Notes under the pieces: generated by a model | What the model was told of the DNA's origin: nothing | The model's input: only the letters and a program-made list of their open reading frames with translations | Databases searched by the model: none | Assembly (NCBI GenBank): GCA_027563935.2 | Contig: CM050450.1 | Coordinates: forward strand, 93,990,439-94,054,438 | Length of the DNA: 64,000 nt | Source: Costus lasius | Taxonomy: Eukaryota > Streptophyta > Magnoliopsida > Zingiberales > Costaceae | Direction of reading: 5' to 3' | Position numbers and translations under genes: made by a program | Shown: positions 59,158 through 64,000 of the stretch, piece by piece | Position numbering within the stretch: position 1 is the stretch's first letter | How the letters are laid out: each line of letters begins with the position of its first letter

Positions 59158-62100
59158 ATGAACTTCAATGTGCGATCCCTACTGGAAAGGGAGAAGTTTG
59201 CTGGGCCGAACTTCTCTGACTGGTTTGGACACCTTAAGATTGTTCTTAAGGCAGAGAGGAAACTATATGTCCTCGAGACGGCGATACCGCCTCAGCCCAC
59301 TCCGAACGCCGCAAGGGCGGTTCGGGAAGCCTATGAAAAGCACGTCAATGATAGCATTGATGTCGCTTGCCTGATGCTAGCGTCTATGACGCCACCGCTG
59401 CAGCGTCAGCATGAGGATATGTCGGCTATAGAGATTATAGCGAACCTCAAGATGCTGTATGCTGCACAGGCGAGGACTGAACGCTATAATTTGACGAAGC
59501 TGTTCTTTCAGAGCAAACTGGCTGAAGGGAGCCCAGTGGGAGCTCACGTGCTCAAGATGATTGGGCACAAGGAGGCTCTAGAGAAACTGGGGCATACCAT
59601 CAATCAGGAGCTTGCTGTGGACATTATTCTGCAGTCTCTCCCGCCTTCATTCGACGCGTTCATTATTAACTTTAATATGAACAAAATCGATTGTACTCCG
59701 GCAGAGCTGCTGAATATGCTCTTGACTACTGAGGAGACTCTGAAGGGTAAGCCTTCGACCTCTGTCTTAATGGTTCCTTCTAGGAACAAGAAGAAGGGGA
59801 AGAAGGGCAAGACCCCTGTCAAGAGCTACAGCAAGGCTCTGAAGCAGAAGGTTAAGCGGTTCAAGGAATACAGGTGTTTCCACTGTGGCCAGCTGGGTCA
59901 CTGGAAAAAGGACTGTAAAGCGCTCCAAGGAGATAAGAGGGGAAGCTTCGCTTCTGGCTCAGGTATTTACGTGACTGAGGTCATGTTTTCTTCTTCTATA
60001 TCATGGGAGTTGGACACTGCATGTGGAGTTCACATTTGTTCAAATGTACAGGAACTCAAGAGAAGAAGACAGGTGGGACAGCATGAGGTGGACCTACGCG
60101 TTGGAAACGGGGCACGGGTTGCTGCTGTTGCTGTAGGAGACTATTTCATTTCTTTACCATCTGGACTTGTATTAGAACTAAACAGTTGTTACTTTGTTCC
60201 CAGTATTACTAAAAATATTATCTCTATTCCTGCTCTTGTCAGGAAGGGATTTTCCTTTGAATGCAATATTTCAAAGTGTGTTTTATCTTATGATAATATT
60301 GTTTATGCAACTGGTTCAATTAACAATGGGTTATACATGTTGGACATGGAATGTTCTATACAGAAAATTGATATTAAGAAAGCCAAGAATGCTGATGACA
60401 GCACCTTGCTATGGCATAGTCGTTTAGGCCATATTAACGAGAAACGCATTAAGCGGTTGCATGATTATGGACTGCTGGGATCATTCGCCTATAAGGAGAT
60501 TGATACATGCAAAGCTTGTTTGATGGGCAAAATGACGAAGTCACCTTTTCTTCACAAAGGTCAAAGGGCTTCAGGTTTACTTGACCTTATACACAGTGAT
60601 GTGTGTGGGCCATTTAGTAAACATGCCAGAGGTGGCTATCAGTACTTCATCACCTTTACTGATGATTTCAGTAGATATGGGTATGTCTTTTTAATGAGAC
60701 ACAAGAATGAATCCTTTGACAAGTTCAAAGAGTTCAAGAATGAAGTACAAAATCAGCTAGGCCGAAATATCAAGGCACTTCGTTCTGATCGAGGTGGAGA
60801 ATACCTAAGTCATGCATTTACTTACTATCTGAAGGAGTGTGGGATCATCTCACAGCTCACTCCACCAGGAACACCGCAATGGAATGGTGTGTCCGAGAGG
60901 AGAAATAGAACGTTACTTGATATGGTTCGTTCTATGATGAGTCAGGCTAATCTACCTTACTCCTTTTGGGGTTTTGCACTGGAAACAGCTGCAAAAGTAC
61001 TAAACCGAGTGCCATCCAAGGCCGTTTCAAAGACGCCATATGAATTATGGTATGGGAAACAGCCAAGCTTGACGTTTATCAGGATCTGGGGCTGTGAGGC
61101 TTATGTCAAAAAGCTCGCCTCTGGGAAACTAGAGAGCAGATCTGACAAATGCATCTTTGTCGGTTACCCTAAGGAAACTAAGGGTTATTATTTCTACGAT
61201 CCCAAAGAGAACAAGGTTTTTGTTGCTCGGACGGCCATATTTCTTGAGAAGGAGTTTCTTCTGCAAGAGGCCAGTGGGAGAGAAATAAAACTGGATGAGA
61301 ATCCAGAGGCAGGACAAAGTGCTCAAGCAGAGTTGGATGAGCCTGAGCCGATAGAACAGGTTATTGAACAACCTGAGGCTCAGACATCACGGGAACCGCG
61401 AAGATCGGGAAGGATCCGTCGTCAGCCTGAGCGCTATGACGGAGTCTACATCATTGATAATGATGAACCCCTCACTTATGCGGATGCGGTCAGTGGACCG
61501 GAGTCAGCGAGATGGCTTGAAGCTATGCGCGCCGAGATGGACTCCATGTCAGATAACCAAGTTTGGGATTTGGTTGATCCGCCTCCGGAAGTTATCCCAA
61601 TAGGCTGTAAATGGATCTTCAAGAAGAAGATTGACATGGATGGTAACGTGGTTACCTATAAAGGCAGGCTAGTTGCGAAAGGTTTCAAACAAATCTACGG
61701 GATAGATTATGATGAAACTTTCTCACCTGTAGCCATGTTTAAGTCTATTCGGATTCTTTTCGCGATAGCAGCATATTATGATTATGAGATCTGGCAAATG
61801 GATGTGAAAACAGCTTTCCTGAATGGAAATCTGGATGAGGATGTGTACATGACACAACCTGAGGGTTTCACTGATCCATCAGATCGTCATAAGATATGCA
61901 AATTAAAGAAGTCCATTTATGGACTTAAGCAAGCATCAAGAAGCTGGAATATTCGTTTTGATGAATCAGTCACTGAATTTGGTTTCATCAATAACGAGGA
62001 TGACCCGTGTGTATATAAGAGGTTTAGTGGGAGCGTGATTACTTTCCTAGTCCTCTACGTCGATGATATCTTGATCATTGGAAACGACATTCCTGAAATG

Positions 62101-63038
62101 CATGCGGTTAAGGCATGGTTAAGGAAATGTTTCCAGATGAAAGATTTAGGAGAAGCAGCCTATGTATTAGGTGTGAAGATCTACAGGGATAGATCTAAGA
62201 GGCTTCTCGGCTGTGCCAGAGTACTTACATCGATAAAGTCCTGGAGAGATTTCATTTAGAGAATTCTAAAAGAGGATATCTTCCAGTCAGACATGGTCTG
62301 AATCTTTCGAAGAGTCAGTGTCCACAAACACAGACTGAGAAAGATGAAATGGACAATACGCCTTATGCTTCGGCTATTGGATCCATTATGTATGCGATGT
62401 TGTGTACTCGCCCAGACGTCGCTTACGGGTTAAGCGTGACCAGTCGTTTCCAAAGTAATCCAGGACAGGCACACTGGATTGCAGTCAAGAACATCTTAAA
62501 ATATCTTCGGAGAACCAAAGATATGTTCTTGATATATGGTGGTGAGGAAGAACTCAGTATTGAAGGATATACTGACGCTTCGTTCCAGTCTGACCAGGAC
62601 GATTTCCGATCGCAATCAGGCTATGTTTTTAGCTTGAATGGAGGAGCAGTGGTGTGGAAGAGTTTCAAACAGTCAATCGTTGCTGATTCCACAACAGAAG
62701 CCGAGTATGTTGCAGCCTCGGAAGCATCCAAGGAGGCAGTCTGGATTCGTAAGTTCGTGAGAGAACTTGGTGTTGTTCCTTCGAGTGCAGATCCTTTGGT
62801 TATCTTCTGTGATAACACTGGAGCAATCGCACAAGCAAAGGAACCACGGTCGCACCAGAAGTCCAAGCACATACAGAGACGGTTTCATTTGATCAGGGAG
62901 ATCATAGATCGTGGCGAGATCAAAGTCTGCAAGGTTCATACAGATGACAATCTGGCAGACCCGCTTACTAAGCCTCTGGCGCAGCAGAAGCATGAAAAGC
63001 ACTGTAATAATATGGGTTTGAGATTTCTCAACCATTAG
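59158..63038 (+). pseudogene. gag-pol: F gag-pol polyprotein with one frameshift
   Basis: The frame opens at ATG AAC TTC (Ser to Asn at residue 2) and is complete through Gag, CCHC knuckle, protease (here WELDTACG, Val to Glu before the catalytic Asp), integrase and RT (YVDD). A 1-bp deletion near 62208-62212, in LLGLCQST, shifts it. The RNase H part continues in another frame to the usual ...LRFLNH stop at 63038. The proposed acceptor is at 59135-59136, with seven open codons before the ATG. Confidence 0.94.
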
Positions 63039-63043
63039 ATTAA

Positions 63044-63058
63044 GTGCAAGTGGGAGAT
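63044..63058 (+). promoter_or_regulatory. F polypurine tract
   Basis: GTGCAAGTGGGAGAT abuts the 3' LTR. Confidence 0.85.
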
Positions 63059-64000
63059 TGTTGGGGTATGCCCTTAAGACTAATGTTTGAGGTCTTGGGA
63101 TTGTAACAGTATCATGTAATAAACTGTTATGTTTATAAAGGCATGGTTGTTATTCAGTAAGCTACATTGTCTGCTGCAATATATGTTCTTCTGAATAATG
63201 TCTCAAAGCTGTTCAGCTAGGCTGACATGCAGTTATGTCCTTAGTCGAGATATCTTGGTGAACATGAGACAGCCTTGATATGGTTAAGACTAATATGTGT
63301 TCTAATCTTATAGGATGCTTCGAGCATGGAATAAGATGTAGACTCATGGGTACATTGGATGTACTGGACAGACCCTACTTGGATATTCAATTGCTTGTCA
63401 CAATGTGAATAATCCTTGAATGCGACAAGTGGCACATTTCCTCTGACTTGAGATCACTTGTGTTTTCTAAATGATGATTGTCATTATTTTGAGATAGTTC
63501 AATATCACTTGAAATATAATGATTATAGACTATCTTGGATAGTGAGCTTGAGTCAGGTTAGGGCACTAGTGATAGACATAGGATTGCCGTCTCCTTAATT
63601 GGAGTGTGATGTTCTAAAGGGGCCCCCTGGATGAGATGATTGAGAAAGTGTATGGCCATACCCAGATGACTATGTTCATCTGATCTAATCATGCTCATCA
63701 TATTGGAGTTACAAGCTTGACTTGCTTGTCCAATAAGAACATCCAGTGGTAAAGGAAATTTGTATGCTTTGTGAATTGATTCACACTTGTGCTGTTTTTG
63801 GGTGTAGTCTTGGAAAACTCTTTCCTTTATATCGGGAGACAGTGATGTGTTGCTAGATACCCCTCACTGATCGTGATAACGTAAGTTATCATTACCGACA
63901 TTTAAAGGAAACCCTTAGGGTCGCACAATTTGATGATATGGCTTTCTTAAGTCAGATCGTGTGGACTGAATTATTCGGGTTCAGTTTAAAGGGATTTAAT
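63059..64000 (+). repeat. F 3' LTR, first 942 bp
   Basis: This is colinear with 37427-38368 with about three substitutions, and is cut by the window end. About 745 bp of LTR and then the rest of E should follow. Confidence 0.95.

Larger units (their letters stand above)
37427..64000 (+). mobile_element. Copia element F (interrupted by G; 3' end off-window)
   Basis: F comprises 5' LTR 37427-39115, leader to 40911, then G (40912-59124), then the last leader bases, polyprotein 59158-63038, PPT and 942 bp of the 3' LTR. G's TSD GCATT flanks the break. The two LTRs over the 942 visible positions differ by about three substitutions (about 99.7% identity). Confidence 0.95.

Noticed and set aside
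1..64000. Assembly artefact as the cause of the repeated blocks
   Set aside because: Each visible junction has a proper TG...CA end and 5-bp TSD where both sides are present, and paired LTRs differ by a few bases. Long reads would still be the decisive check.

Overview
The window is plant nuclear DNA made entirely of transposable elements. I found no host gene, tRNA, rRNA or CRISPR array. Plant origin is inferred from Ty1/Copia retrotransposons with a plant-type primer-binding site (TGGTATCAGAGC, complementary to the 3' end of initiator tRNA-Met), 5-bp target-site duplications, and U-rich introns with plant-like splice signals. I cannot name the species.

Eight copies of one Copia family (called A to H here) are nested in one another. 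Each is about 9.1 kb without insertions: two LTRs of 1.67-1.72 kb, a ~1.8 kb leader, one gag-protease-integrase-RT-RNase H frame of about 1294 codons, and a PPT immediately followed by the 3' LTR. There is no room for an env-like ORF. Layout: C (minus strand, oldest, both ends outside the window) is the host element. A (plus) sits in C's pol, with B (minus) inside A. D (plus) sits in C's leader and carries a 3.1-kb solo LTR of another, probably Gypsy, family. E (plus) also sits in C's leader. F (plus) is inside E, G (minus) inside F, and H (plus) inside G. TSDs confirm B (GCGAG), D (CTTTT), G (GCATT), H (ATGTT) and the solo LTR (ATCAC). A, E and F show one end only.

By region: 1-600 A 5' LTR; 601-6204 A internal; 6205-15290 B; 15291-17111 A tail and 3' LTR; 17112-19717 C; 19718-31922 D with solo LTR at 21427-24527; 31923-32214 C; 32215-37426 E; 37427-40911 F; 40912-45041 G; 45042-54174 H; 54175-59124 G; 59125-64000 F.

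Only D has a fully open polyprotein. A was also open until B landed in its RNase H. B has two nonsense codons, C a nonsense codon and no internal ATG, E one nonsense codon and no internal ATG, F one frameshift, G two frameshifts, and H two nonsense codons plus a frameshift.

The most interesting signal is a probable intron not predicted by simple ORF calling. Every LTR whose relevant part is visible carries ATG plus two codons directly followed by a GT donor (GTATGA or similar) about 125-170 bp before the LTR end. Every internal region has a branch-point-like CTGAC, a U-rich tract and TTGTAG exactly 21 nt (seven open codons) before the internal ATG. Splicing joins the LTR ATG in frame to gag and removes the PBS and leader. 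In E and C the internal ATG is replaced (ACA GCG, ACA GGG) while the frame stays open back to the acceptor, as expected if the LTR ATG is the real start. The removed leader contains conserved, partly covarying hairpins that would survive only in unspliced genomic RNA.
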